64,000 nucleotides of DNA from Acidimicrobiaceae bacterium (GCA_003133685.1 PKYQ01000020.1:1-64000), one strand, 5' to 3'. Shown: positions 9,172-18,061, counted from the stretch's first letter. Made by a program: numbers and translations. The notes: generated by a model not told the origin, from the sequence alone.

Positions 9172-9694
9172 GCGGGCCAGAGAACGAATAGCCGAACCTG
9201 AGTCACGACGGCGCCCACGCCCCGAACGTCCTCGTCGTTAGAGCGCTGGTGCTGCGGTCGGAACCTCGCGAATGCAGCGCCAACGACCTCTGTCATTCGT
9301 ACACCTTGGCACATCGAGCAACGATCTTCGACCGCGCTCATGGCGCCTCGCGTTACCTCCAAACGCTTCCCACCGACCACGCACTTCGCATTACGAAAGC
9401 ATTCATCTCGCCGAATGGTATCGACACGGCGATGACCACAATCGCCAGTTCGCTCATTCATCAAGTCCTCCGGATACGTCGAGGGGAGGTACTGATCAAC
9501 AAGGTCCCACCTGATCGAAACGGGATTTCGGTGAAATTGCGACCTCACGGTGTACCGAGACACCCAGTATTGTGACCGAGTTGTGTGAGTTACGGAGATG
9601 TCTCCTTACGCTGGGTTCAGGCACTACTTAACGAGGCTTGTCGTTTTTTGTCACTCCCAATGATGAAGCATGGCGATCTTTGAGAAGGACATAT
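9172..9694. other. Intergenic, no confident gene
   Basis: About 520 bases between the divergent ABC pair and the surface protein gene. Several short frames exist on both strands, none with coding character. A 34-codon minus-strand frame near 9350-9460 encodes a hydrophobic peptide (MSELAIVVIAVSIPFGE...) but has no clear ribosome site and is not called. The GAGAAGGA at about 9682-9689 is the ribosome site of the next gene. Confidence 0.4.
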
Positions 9695-10906
9695 ATGTCC
9701 ACCTCCGCACGACCTTCGAATCGCTCCGCCGCAACCCCGACGCTGAGTTCGGGCCATCACGTTCTCGGTCGCCACACAGTTGCGCGAACTCTGCGTCTCT
9801 CCTTCGGCACCTCGTTGGTCGCCGGAATTGCCTTCATCACGCTGGCGGCATTCGGGACCCAGTCCGCGATGGCCGCCACGGCGACGGTCAACCTCGGAAC
9901 CGCGTCGTCCTTCGCCGTATTGGCTGGCAGCGAGATCACCAACACAGGTCCGACCACGATCAGCGGCGATATCGGACTCTCTCCGGGCACGGCGATCTCC
10001 GGTTTCCCGCCGGGCTCACAAACCTCGGGTGCCACGTACGTGGCAAACGGCGTGGCTCTGACCGCCGAGAACGACCTCATCACGGCCTCTAACAGCGCCG
10101 CGAGCCGATCGCCCTACGTAACCGTTTCGGGAGACCTGGGCGGATCAACACTGGTCTCCGGCGTCTATCGCTCCACCTCTTCCATGGGACTCACCGGCAC
10201 CGTCACCCTGAATGGCGCCGGAAACCCGGACGCAGTCTTCATCTTTGAAGCGGGATCAACATTGACGACCGCGACGACCAGCACCGTTGTGCTCGAAAAT
10301 GGAGCTCAGGCGTGCAACGTGTTCTGGCAGGTCGGCAGCTCCGCCACACTGGGGACCACCACTAACTTTGCCGGATCGATTCTTGCTTCGACATCGATCA
10401 CACTGAACACCGGTGCGACCGTGAATGGCCGGGTCCTGGCGCTCGGCGGTGCCGTCACGATGGACGACAACACGATCACGGTGCCGACCTGTCTCCTGGC
10501 ATCGTCCACCACCACGACCGCGGTATCGGCAACCTCGACGACCGCGGTATCAACAACCTCGACGACCCCGGTGTCGACAACCTCGACGACCGCGGTATCG
10601 GCAACCTCGACGACCGCGGTGTCGACAACCTCGACGACCGCGGTATCGGCAACCTCGACGACCGCGGTATCAACGACGTCAACCACCCTCAAAGCCGGTA
10701 CGTCGGGTGGCACGCCGGTCACGCGCCTCACCTCGTCAGTCACCACAACAACAACGCCTCTACCGCTTGGTGCGCCGGAAACGGGCGCGGGGGGGGCGGC
10801 GCGATCTGTTTCATCGCTCCTCCTGCCCATCGGTCTTGTCGCACTGGGCTTGGCTGGCGTTTCGGGACCGCTGATTGTTCGCGCACGCCGTGCCAGGAAG
10901 AGCTAA
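9695..10906 (+). CDS. Surface-anchored ice-binding-like protein (DUF3494 domain)
   Basis: A 403-residue protein. A long signal peptide with basic N-region ends near AMAATA; a DUF3494 ice-binding-type beta-solenoid domain (about residues 75-265) follows, starting NLGTASSFAVLAGSEITNTG and containing ISGDIGLSPGTAI; then a Thr/Ser linker built of eight-residue TSTTAVS(A/T) repeats, and a C-terminal tail with APETG, a hydrophobic helix and a basic end (RARRARKS), which looks like a cell-wall sorting signal of LPXTG type. The start at 9695 is preferred over 9638 because of GAGAAGGA upstream. DUF3494 proteins bind ice or act as adhesins; the real ligand here is unknown. No sortase gene lies in the window. 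Confidence 0.82.
   Translation: MSTSARPSNRSAATPTLSSGHHVLGRHTVARTLRLSFGTSLVAGIAFITLAAFGTQSAMAATATVNLGTASSFAVLAGSEITNTGPTTISGDIGLSPGTAISGFPPGSQTSGATYVANGVALTAENDLITASNSAASRSPYVTVSGDLGGSTLVSGVYRSTSSMGLTGTVTLNGAGNPDAVFIFEAGSTLTTATTSTVVLENGAQACNVFWQVGSSATLGTTTNFAGSILASTSITLNTGATVNGRVLALGGAVTMDDNTITVPTCLLASSTTTTAVSATSTTAVSTTSTTPVSTTSTTAVSATSTTAVSTTSTTAVSATSTTAVSTTSTTLKAGTSGGTPVTRLTSSVTTTTTPLPLGAPETGAGGAARSVSSLLLPIGLVALGLAGVSGPLIVRARRARKS
10508..10675 (+). repeat. Seven 24-bp tandem repeats encoding TSTTAVS(A/T) linker
   Basis: Seven in-frame 24-base units, of the form ACCTCGACGACCGCGGTATC plus four variable bases, run from 10508 to 10675 inside the surface protein gene. The variation is mostly at codon third positions and alternates GGCA/AACA/GACA endings. 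The repeat encodes a flexible, probably glycosylatable stalk. Copy number is likely to vary between strains. Confidence 0.92.
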
Positions 10907-10934
10907 AAAGAGTTACCCAACGTCACTCGTCCGG

Positions 10935-11129
10935 CGTGCGACGACCTCGCACCTGGGCATCAAGGTACGCTCGTTCAGCCTCGTGGCGCGCCAGTTCGAG
11001 GGCCCGATTACTTTTCACAAGTGCTTCGTCCGCGCGACCGAGGCGATGGGTGGCCCGTTGCTATTCGACAGCACACCGGGCAATGGCTCGATTTTCACCG
11101 TACCGCTGCCGATTTTCAAAGGTTCCTAG
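10935..11129 (+). pseudogene. Fragment of a histidine kinase C-terminus
   Basis: The frame ending at TAG 11127-11129 encodes ATEAMGGPLLFDSTPGNGS followed by IFTVPLP, which matches the end of a HATPase_c domain (VEAMGG...STPGxGSxFTVxLP). The preceding LGIKVRSFSLVARQFE could be the degraded GLGL box region. There is no start, dimerisation domain or N-box, so this is a remnant of a deleted sensor kinase lying between two unrelated genes. Confidence 0.6.
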
Positions 11130-11216
11130 CTGGTCCGGTGGCGTGACGGGAATGTGACGCGTCCGTCGGCGTCCAACACTTCCTCGCTCACCGACGTGTA
11201 ACTGACCCCTTCTACG

Positions 11217-11786
11217 ATGAACCACGTGAGCGATCCCACCACCGTCGACGAACTGTTCGACCTCTACGATTCGCTCGGCGATCAGTCCTACGGCGAGTCG
11301 ATCACGCAGAATGAACACGCGCTGCAGTGTGGCGCGTTAGCGCGCGACGCGGGTGCCAGCAGCGCGATGATTGTTGCGGCGCTGTTCCACGATGTCGGCC
11401 ATCTCACCGTCGACGTTCAAGGAGACCCCGGCTTCGACCTCGCCAGTGACGACGACGATCACGAAGCCCGCGGCGCGCGCATACTCGCTCCTCTCTTCGG
11501 CCCCCGGGTCGCCCAACCGGTGGCCTTGCACGTCACCGCCAAGCGTTGGCGTTGCACGAGGGAGCCGGAGTATCACGACCAGCTCTCGAGCGCGTCACAG
11601 GCAACGTTGATCGCTCAGGGTGGACTATTAAGTTATGAAGAGTGTCAACGCTTCGAACAACACCCTGGCTTCGACGACGCGTTAGCCCTCCGGACCTGGG
11701 ACGACACCGGCAAAGTAGAGGGCCTCCAGGTTGGCGCGCTGCGCGACTGGGAAGAGTTGATTAGGTCGCTGGCCGCGACGCCGTGA
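11217..11786 (+). CDS. PhnZ-like HD-domain phosphonate oxygenase
   Basis: A 189-residue HD-domain protein of the 'phosphonate degradation operon' type. PhnZ cleaves (R)-2-amino-1-hydroxyethylphosphonate to glycine and phosphate using a mixed-valence di-iron site. The expected ligands are all present: His34, His58-Asp59 (in FHDVGH), His82, His105 and Asp162, with a YGE motif at residues 25-27 where PhnZ has its lid residues. The start ATG 11217 has an alternative GTG at 11226. The 3' end overlaps the transporter ATPase gene on the other strand by 26 bases. The neighbouring uptake and HAD/FAD genes support a phosphonate role. No PhnY-type 2-oxoglutarate dioxygenase is in the window. Confidence 0.82.
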   Translation: MNHVSDPTTVDELFDLYDSLGDQSYGESITQNEHALQCGALARDAGASSAMIVAALFHDVGHLTVDVQGDPGFDLASDDDDHEARGARILAPLFGPRVAQPVALHVTAKRWRCTREPEYHDQLSSASQATLIAQGGLLSYEECQRFEQHPGFDDALALRTWDDTGKVEGLQVGALRDWEELIRSLAATP

Positions 11787-12864
11787 CCAGCACGTCGCGA
11801 GCGTTCGCGACGAGGTCCACGCGAGTGCCAAGTTCAAAGACGTCGGCGGTGCTGCTCAGCACGTCGGCCTTCACGGCCGCTCCGCCAATGCCGATGGCAA
11901 GCCGCGTTGTCGCGCCGAGGAAACTCTTGTGCGTGATGATGCCGAGGCCCGTCGACGCGACGACGACGTCGACGTCCTCCGGGCGCAGCAACGCGTCGAG
12001 GGACTCCACGCCCTCCGGCGCCTGGCCACGGATCTTCAAGTCGCGCCCGAACAACGCCACCGAGTCACCCGTGCGTACGACGGCGACTCGACTCGAGATG
12101 CCGACGAACTGCGCGACAAATTCGCTCGACGGCCTGGAATAGAGCTCGGCCGGCGTCGCGATTTGTTCCGCGCAACCGCGCGACATCACGCAAACGCGGT
12201 CGGCCATCGAGAGCGCTTCTTCTTGGTCGTGGGTCACGAAGACCGTCGTGATCATCAGACGCTGCTGCAGTGCGCGAATCTGATCGCGTAGTTCGGCGCG
12301 CACCTTGGCGTCGAGAGCGGAAAGTGGCTCATCCAACAACAGAACGCGCGGCTCAATGGCGAGCGCTCGGGCCAGCGCGACGCGCTGCTGTTGACCACCG
12401 GAAAGTTGGTGCGGGTACTTCGTCGTGTGCTCGGCCAACCCGACGAGTTCCAAGAGCTCTTCGGCTCGGGCTCGACGTGGCGTGCTGCGCTGGTGACGAA
12501 GTTGCAGACCAAAGGCCACGTTGTCGCGGGCGCTCATGTTGGGAAAGAGCGAATAGCTCTGAAAGACCATCCCCATGTCGCGCTTCTGAGCCGGCACGTG
12601 CACCACGTCGCGGCCGTCGACCAAGACCTTGCCGATATCGGGCCGTTCGAATCCAGCGAGTACGCGAAGCGCCGTTGTCTTACCGCAACCCGAAGGACCG
12701 AGCAGCGCGACGAACTCACCGGGCTCGATGTGGAGCGTGAAACCGTCCAGGGCTTTGGTGGTGCCGAAGCGCCGCGTGAGGTTCTCGAACACGACCGGCG
12801 CTCCGGTCTTCGGTGGTGACACGTCGGTCATCGTAGATGGCGGGGTTTGGGTATCCATAGACAT
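11761..12864 (-). CDS. ABC transporter ATPase, 2-aminoethylphosphonate/Fe3+-type (PhnT-like)
   Basis: A 367-residue ATPase with Walker A GPSGCGKTT, signature LSGGQQQRVALARAL, Walker B LLLDEPLSALD, H-loop VTHDQEEAL, and a C-terminal TOBE-like regulatory region (about residues 260-360). This is the architecture of importer ATPases for polyamines, Fe3+ and 2-aminoethylphosphonate. The ATG at 12864 follows CAGGAGGAAC and overlaps the stop of the permease gene (TGATG); the frame upstream is not used. It is the last gene of the SBP-permease-permease-ATPase operon. Confidence 0.87.
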   Translation of the reverse strand: MSMDTQTPPSTMTDVSPPKTGAPVVFENLTRRFGTTKALDGFTLHIEPGEFVALLGPSGCGKTTALRVLAGFERPDIGKVLVDGRDVVHVPAQKRDMGMVFQSYSLFPNMSARDNVAFGLQLRHQRSTPRRARAEELLELVGLAEHTTKYPHQLSGGQQQRVALARALAIEPRVLLLDEPLSALDAKVRAELRDQIRALQQRLMITTVFVTHDQEEALSMADRVCVMSRGCAEQIATPAELYSRPSSEFVAQFVGISSRVAVVRTGDSVALFGRDLKIRGQAPEGVESLDALLRPEDVDVVVASTGLGIITHKSFLGATTRLAIGIGGAAVKADVLSSTADVFELGTRVDLVANARDVLVTASRPAT

Positions 12865-13709
12865 CAGTTCCTCCTGGAGTGCGACTTGCGGTCGAACGAA
12901 ACGATCAACATGAGAACCACACACGTGGCGAGCAACGCCATCATCGCCACCAGAGTGTTGATGCGCGCATTATTGGTCGGGGCGAGATAGATCCACACCG
13001 GGATCGTCGTCCACCCGTCCAAGCTGGCGATGGTGAACTCACCGAAGACCAAAGCGAGCGTGAGGACCGACGCCGACAACAGGGCGCTGCGCAGGTTGGG
13101 AACGAGGACGCGCCAGATGATCGAGACCCACCCGGAACCGAGGGAGCGCGCCGCCTCGACCAGCGTCTTCAGATCGAGCGCGCCGAGGCCCGCGTCCAGT
13201 GAGCGGTACACGTAGGGCATCGCGAGCACCACGTAGATCAACGCGAGCAGGTACTGCGAGGACTTCAGCCACAACGGCGTCACGCCGTCGACGCCCACGA
13301 TCAGCACGATCGGCGGGATGACGATCGGCAAGATGGTGATGACCTCCATCACCCGACGAAATCGCGGCATGCGAAGGTGCACGTAGATCATCGTGGGGAC
13401 CATGAGGATCAAGACAATGGCCATGGTCGCGATGGCCAACTGCGTCGAGAGCCACAACGCCGATAAGAAGAGCGGCGCCTGCGCGATCTGGGTGAGCGGC
13501 TGCAACGAGAAATGCCCGTACTTGTTCTGCAGGGAGAACTGCATCGCGGCATAAAAGGGAATGATGAAGTACGCGGCCGCGAGAAAGAGCGCGGTGCCAC
13601 GACCCCAACGCACTCGACGAAACCAGAGTTTCGACGAGTTGCTCCTCGAGAACGTTTCCATCACCTCGTCATCGCCCTCGAGCACGTAGCCGAGCTCTAG
13701 CGAAGCCAT
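12864..13709 (-). CDS. ABC importer inner-membrane permease (PhnV-like)
   Basis: A 281-residue permease with six predicted helices and the EAARSLGSGWVSIIWRVLVP cytoplasmic coupling (EAA) loop at about residues 185-205. The start ATG 13709 overlaps the end of the first permease by 13 bases. The long open frame continuing upstream to 14255 is the opposite-phase shadow of that permease. It pairs with the permease upstream as a heterodimer. Confidence 0.87.
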   Translation of the reverse strand: MASLELGYVLEGDDEVMETFSRSNSSKLWFRRVRWGRGTALFLAAAYFIIPFYAAMQFSLQNKYGHFSLQPLTQIAQAPLFLSALWLSTQLAIATMAIVLILMVPTMIYVHLRMPRFRRVMEVITILPIVIPPIVLIVGVDGVTPLWLKSSQYLLALIYVVLAMPYVYRSLDAGLGALDLKTLVEAARSLGSGWVSIIWRVLVPNLRSALLSASVLTLALVFGEFTIASLDGWTTIPVWIYLAPTNNARINTLVAMMALLATCVVLMLIVSFDRKSHSRRN

Positions 13710-14650
13710 CGCGACGTCCTTCGTCGTAACAGCGCGTAGCCAATGACCGATATCAACAAGATGACGATCATCGCGAAGCCGAGGGCGTAGGCGAGGTTGG
13801 CCTCTCCGGAAAGCACGTTGCCCTGGAGGATGGCGCCGATCTGGATCGGCGTGATCGCGATCGTGCCGGTCGTGAGGGCTTCGGCCGTGGCGTAGGCCGA
13901 AAAACCGCTGCCGAACAGCAAGAACATTCCGCCCAGCACCGCCGGTGACAGTACCGGCAGCCCCACGTGTCGCCAGTAGCGCCACGACGACGCGCCGAGG
14001 TTCTCGGCCGCCTCGCGCCAGGACTCCTTGAGCCCGGCGAACGCGGGCGTGATGATGAGCACCATCAGTGGAATCTGGAAGTACATGTAAACGAAGGCCA
14101 CGCCCCAGAACTTGTAGAGGTCGAAGCCGTGGTCCCAGGGATTGAATCCAACGTCGGCGAGCCAGTGGGTCGCCACGCCCGACAGCGCGCCGAAGCTGGC
14201 GATGAACATGAAGGCCAGGTTGACGCCACCGAACTGCGCGAGCACACCCGAGCACGCGGCGGTCAGGCGTTTGAAGAGCTCGTGTTTCGACGTCGCGATG
14301 GCGTAGGCGATGAGCGTGCCGAGGATTCCGGGGACGATCGACGTGACGAGCGCCAACTTCAAGCTGTTCTCGAAACCGACGCGGTACTGACTACACGTTG
14401 TGCTGTTCGAAACGCAGAGAATCACCTTGAGGTTGTTGAAGGTCAGCTTGCCGGCGTTCGAACGGAAGGCCAAGTTGATGATGGCGACTGTCGGCAACAA
14501 CAAACCGAGCGTGACGTAGACCAAGAACGGCAGAACGGGTGCACCGGTTCGGAGAGTCCGAAACAGTGCACCCGGCATTGACTTCTTAGCGCTGAGTGCA
14601 TCACTGACACCAGAAGGGGCAGGACTGGTGTCAGTGATGAACTCAGACAT
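13697..14650 (-). CDS. ABC importer inner-membrane permease (PhnU-like)
   Basis: A 317-residue permease with about six helices. The EAA loop EAAENLGASSWRYWRHVGLP lies at about residues 220-240, the periplasmic segment between helices 1 and 2 is long (about residues 60-95, with two Cys), and the C-terminus is basic (RRRTSRWLR). It starts at ATG 14650, 19 bases after the substrate-binding protein stop. It works with the second permease and the ATPase as a binding-protein-dependent importer. Confidence 0.87.
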   Translation of the reverse strand: MSEFITDTSPAPSGVSDALSAKKSMPGALFRTLRTGAPVLPFLVYVTLGLLLPTVAIINLAFRSNAGKLTFNNLKVILCVSNSTTCSQYRVGFENSLKLALVTSIVPGILGTLIAYAIATSKHELFKRLTAACSGVLAQFGGVNLAFMFIASFGALSGVATHWLADVGFNPWDHGFDLYKFWGVAFVYMYFQIPLMVLIITPAFAGLKESWREAAENLGASSWRYWRHVGLPVLSPAVLGGMFLLFGSGFSAYATAEALTTGTIAITPIQIGAILQGNVLSGEANLAYALGFAMIVILLISVIGYALLRRRTSRWLR

Positions 14651-14669
14651 CGTTGCGAATTACAACTGC

Positions 14670-15803
14670 TCAGCTACCGCTGATTGCCGAGGCCCAGTTC
14701 GAAGCGATGGTGGCCTTCGCGGTGTTGACCTGGGTCATGGAGGGGAAGGTGACCGCGCCCTTGGGAGCCGCGGGCAGCTTCGCCAAGAAGCCTTGGTTCA
14801 CGCTGTGATTGGCGATCATCCCGGGCAACTCGATCGGACGGGCGTAGCCCTGAAGGAACAGGTTCTGCCCGATCGACGAGTACAGGTACTCCTCCCAGAG
14901 GCGAGCGGCCGCCGGGTCCGGGGAGTCCTTGGTGATCGCCTGGGTGTAGTACGCCGCAATCGTTCCGTCCGACGGGATCACTGACTTCCAGCCCGGCACG
15001 CTCGAGGCGACACCGTTCTGCAAGTAGTCCCACCAGATGAGGATCGGCGTGGCGCCCGACGCGGCGGTCGCGGCCGTGCCACCGGGCACGAAGTTACCGA
15101 TCTTGTTCAGGTTCGCGAAGAACGTGATGCCCGGCTGGATGTTGCTGTACGAGCCGCCGTTCGCGATCGACGCCGCCCACACCGCGTAGAACGCGGCCGA
15201 CGCTGACGTCGGGTCGTTGTTGATGGCGACCTCGTTCTTGTAGACCGGGTTCGTCAGATCCGCGAACGACGTCGGGCAGGTCGTCACGACCTTCGTGTCG
15301 CAACCGATCGCGACGTAGCCGCCGTAGTCGTCGAACCAATGACCGTTCGGGTCCTTCGAGGCCGACGGAATCAAGCTCCAGGTCGCGACCTCGTAGGGAG
15401 CCCACAGGCCCATGTTCTCGGTCGCGTAGCTCGTACCGACGTCGACGACGTCCGGTGCGTTCGCGCGTCCCTTGTCCTGTTGGATCGCCGTGATCTCTTG
15501 CGCACTCGATCCATTCGGGTTGGCGTCATTGATGTGGATGCCGTACTTCGCCGTGAAGTCCTTCATGATGAGGCCGTAGTTCGCCCAGCCCGCGAGCGGA
15601 ATCGTGATGACGTTGACGTGGCCTTCCTTCTTCGCGGCCTTGATCAACGCGGTCATTCCACCGCCCGTCTTGGCCGACGTCACGGTCGCCCAATTCACCT
15701 TCTTGGTGGCTGCGTTCGCGCCACCGCTCACTAGCGAAACACCTGCCAGCATGGTGCTCACCAGTCCAGCGGCGACCGCCACCTTCATTTTCTTTGTCGA
15801 CAC
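14670..15803 (-). CDS. Periplasmic-type solute-binding protein (PhnS-like)
   Basis: A 377-residue secreted binding protein. The GTG at 15803, seven bases after an AGGAGG, gives a clean signal peptide (KKMKVAVAAGLVSTMLAGVS...) that should be cut near ANAATKK; an alternative ATG sits at 15830. The fold is of the iron/polyamine/2-aminoethylphosphonate family. No lipobox Cys is seen, so retention is unclear for a monoderm. It is the first gene of a four-gene importer operon. Assignment of phosphonate as the ligand rests on the flanking degradation genes. Confidence 0.82.
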   Translation of the reverse strand: MSTKKMKVAVAAGLVSTMLAGVSLVSGGANAATKKVNWATVTSAKTGGGMTALIKAAKKEGHVNVITIPLAGWANYGLIMKDFTAKYGIHINDANPNGSSAQEITAIQQDKGRANAPDVVDVGTSYATENMGLWAPYEVATWSLIPSASKDPNGHWFDDYGGYVAIGCDTKVVTTCPTSFADLTNPVYKNEVAINNDPTSASAAFYAVWAASIANGGSYSNIQPGITFFANLNKIGNFVPGGTAATAASGATPILIWWDYLQNGVASSVPGWKSVIPSDGTIAAYYTQAITKDSPDPAAARLWEEYLYSSIGQNLFLQGYARPIELPGMIANHSVNQGFLAKLPAAPKGAVTFPSMTQVNTAKATIASNWASAISGS

Positions 15804-15955
15804 TCGTCGTCCTCCTAAAGGTGAGTGCACCGCGTTGGTGACTCGCGACGAGAGTAAGTTGCGAGAGTTAGCCGAGTGTGACGCGTCGGAGCAACAAATG
15901 TGACGATTTCGCGGATTCTTCGCGAACGTTTCTACTCAATGGAGGATGATGCACT

Positions 15956-16162
15956 ATGAGTGATGCCGCAGGATTGAAGTGCGTGCGCTGCCAAGGCGAA
16001 CTGCAGCCACTCGGCCAAGAGTCGCTGGTGACCGGCGGAAGTGGTGCAACGGCCAAGTTCTTCCTGGGCCAACTGGCCGAGATGCAAGAGAAGAACTGGG
16101 TCGTCAGCGCCTACCGCTGTGCCAACTGTCACCACATCGAACTGTTCGACACCGGACAGTAA
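15956..16162 (+). CDS. Small two-CxxC zinc-ribbon protein
   Basis: A 68-residue protein with CVRC near residues 9-12 and CANC near 55-58, flanking a 40-residue linker. This is the pattern of a single zinc ribbon. The ATG at 15956 follows TGGAGG (15941-15946). It lies between the divergent binding-protein gene and the convergent HAD gene, on the opposite strand to both. The function is unknown; small zinc ribbons of this kind occur as conserved hypotheticals in actinobacteria. Confidence 0.7.
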   Translation: MSDAAGLKCVRCQGELQPLGQESLVTGGSGATAKFFLGQLAEMQEKNWVVSAYRCANCHHIELFDTGQ

Positions 16163-16186
16163 GTCAATGTCGAAGCGAGAACACCG

Positions 16187-16855
16187 CTAGTTGACGAGAA
16201 GATCGAAGCTCAGGAGGTCCACGACTGAGTTGATGACGTCATCGGCGCCGTTGGCGATGAGGCGCGCCTGATCGTCATTGCCCGAGAGAACCCCCACGCA
16301 GTACCCGGCACCAGCCCGTAGGCCGGCCACCATGTCCGAGGCGGTGTCGCCCACCACCATCAAAGAACTCGCCCCGGTGATCTGGGACTTCAGTGCGCAC
16401 CACCACAACATGTCCGGCGCGGGCCGACCTCGGCCGGCGTCGGCCGGTGAGACGCGAAGTTCAAACAGGTCGCCCCAACCGAGGACGTCGATTAAGGCCT
16501 CGCGAGTCGCCGGAGAGAAGCCGGTCGTCAGGGCCACCTGGAGTCCAACGTCGCGCAACGTCTCGACAGTCGAACGAGCGCCCGGAATCTCGCTCACGCC
16601 GAGTTCCTGGACCGATTCCACGAAGTTACGTTCAAACGCCTCGTTGGCGGTCGACGCGCGTTCGCCAAAGAGCGCGGCGAAGACGTCGATCTTCGACTGT
16701 CCCATTGTCTCGATGACGTACGCCTCGGCCGATTCGGCCTCTTCGGGGCTGACCTCCAGGTCTTCAATCGTGCGACGAAAGGCTTCCAGCACGAGGCCGT
16801 TGTCGAGAACGGTCGTACCGGCCATGTCAAAACAGATCAACTCGACGTCGTTCAT
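16187..16855 (-). CDS. PhnX-like HAD hydrolase (phosphonatase-like)
   Basis: A 222-residue HAD-superfamily enzyme. It starts with FDMAGTTV, the DxAGT variant that separates phosphonoacetaldehyde hydrolase (PhnX) and its close relatives from ordinary HADs (nucleophile Asp10). A cap-domain MGQSKID places Lys55 where PhnX has its Schiff-base lysine, though alignment is needed. TTGF is motif II, and GDTASDM carries the metal-binding acids. The 4-base ATGA overlap with the FAD oxidoreductase gene indicates coupled translation. Expected role: C-P cleavage of an aldehyde phosphonate produced by that oxidoreductase. Confidence 0.8.
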   Translation of the reverse strand: MNDVELICFDMAGTTVLDNGLVLEAFRRTIEDLEVSPEEAESAEAYVIETMGQSKIDVFAALFGERASTANEAFERNFVESVQELGVSEIPGARSTVETLRDVGLQVALTTGFSPATREALIDVLGWGDLFELRVSPADAGRGRPAPDMLWWCALKSQITGASSLMVVGDTASDMVAGLRAGAGYCVGVLSGNDDQARLIANGADDVINSVVDLLSFDLLVN

Positions 16856-17988
16856 TGAAAACTCTCCTCCGCAATGGCCGGGGCGAGGGTCATCCCTCGA
16901 CCTCCGGCACCGGTTATCGCGCTTACTCCGCCAGCGACTTGCTTTCGGAAATAGATCTCGTTTGGTGCGGGGTCAATCAACTGGTGATACACGCCACTCC
17001 AACGTCGTTCGATACGCGGCATTGCGGTCCCGATCACCAGCCGTGCGGCCGCCTCAATGATGTCCATCGGACGATCCAGCGTCTCGAAGAGTCCCGGCAC
17101 TTCGGGCTCGTGCGTGTCGCCAATGGTGAGACCGCCGTGAAGGCGCTGCTGGCACAGCAGCTGTATCGCGAAGTCCGCCGCGGGCGACGGCTGTTCTTCC
17201 AACACTTCGCGGGCAATTTCGGCGAAGCCCGGGTAGTAACGAAAGGAATCACCATTGGCGACCGACGTCGTCAACGTTTCACGAAGCGGCTCCGTCTCGG
17301 CCATGTAGAGCCGAACCTTGCGCAGTGGCTCGTCTTCGAACAACTCGGCCGCGAAGCCGCTCAACGTCGCGCCGAGACAGAGCACCACGTGGTCACCGCC
17401 GTAGTGCACGCCGCGGTGATCAATGGCCGCGTGTTCGGCGACGCCCGCGAGTTCGTGTCCCGGCAAAAACTCGTAGCGACGAGTGTTCTCCATGTAGGTT
17501 CGCAGTGCGCCGAGTGCCGCCCGCGACTCAACCGCTGCGTCTCGAGCGCAGTACAGCCCGGCCATGAATTCGCCTCGCAACACCGGGTTTTTTGAAGCGA
17601 CCTCTTGCGATGAGAGAAGTTCGAATCCACGCGCGTCGGCGTCGCTGCGCGCCATTGCGCGCTCGGCCACCTCCAGTTCTCGCTCGCTGTTGAGAAGCGT
17701 GAGCGAACCGTTCGCGCGAAAGCCGACGCCGGGAACGTCGCGCGCGACGTCTTCCCAGAGTTCTCGTGCCCGAAGAGCCAAGTTAAGTTCGCGACCGACT
17801 GCTCGGCCGCTCACCCAGACGAGTCCGAAGTTGCGCACCGTCGCGCCACTCGGCACCAGATCGCGCTCGAGATGCACCACGCTCGCTCCACGCGCTAACG
17901 CGAAGAGGGCGTGCATCGTTCCGAACACGCCACCACCAACGATCACGACGCGCTGACCCGGCAGCGTCGCTTCGATGTCGTTCAGCAC
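16852..17988 (-). CDS. FAD-dependent amine oxidoreductase of the phosphonate locus (TIGR03364-like)
   Basis: A 378-residue DAO-type flavoenzyme. It has VVIVGGGVFGTMHALFALARG at the N-terminus (GxGxxG FAD site), RNFGLVWVSG after it, and TGAGGRGMTLAPAIAE at the C-terminus. Enzymes of this clade sit next to PhnX-like HADs and are proposed to oxidise aminophosphonates such as 2-aminoethylphosphonate or its N-methyl form to phosphonoacetaldehyde. GTG 17988 is the best start: no other start codon lies close upstream. The frame continues open into tadA as a shadow. It overlaps the HAD gene by four bases. Confidence 0.8.
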   Translation of the reverse strand: MLNDIEATLPGQRVVIVGGGVFGTMHALFALARGASVVHLERDLVPSGATVRNFGLVWVSGRAVGRELNLALRARELWEDVARDVPGVGFRANGSLTLLNSERELEVAERAMARSDADARGFELLSSQEVASKNPVLRGEFMAGLYCARDAAVESRAALGALRTYMENTRRYEFLPGHELAGVAEHAAIDHRGVHYGGDHVVLCLGATLSGFAAELFEDEPLRKVRLYMAETEPLRETLTTSVANGDSFRYYPGFAEIAREVLEEQPSPAADFAIQLLCQQRLHGGLTIGDTHEPEVPGLFETLDRPMDIIEAAARLVIGTAMPRIERRWSGVYHQLIDPAPNEIYFRKQVAGGVSAITGAGGRGMTLAPAIAEESFQ

Positions 17989-18061
17989 GGTCGCGAAATT
18001 AGGTCGGGGACGTTTCGTAACTGTGACGAGTGCGTGTCGTCGACACAACTCTTTGCAACCA

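Noticed and set aside
9159-9563. 134-codon minus-strand frame upstream of the MacB-type ATPase
   Set aside because: Unusual Cys/Arg content, no domain and no ribosome site.
10508-10675. Repeat array considered as CRISPR
   Set aside because: Units are contiguous 24-mers in frame, with no spacers; they encode a protein stalk.
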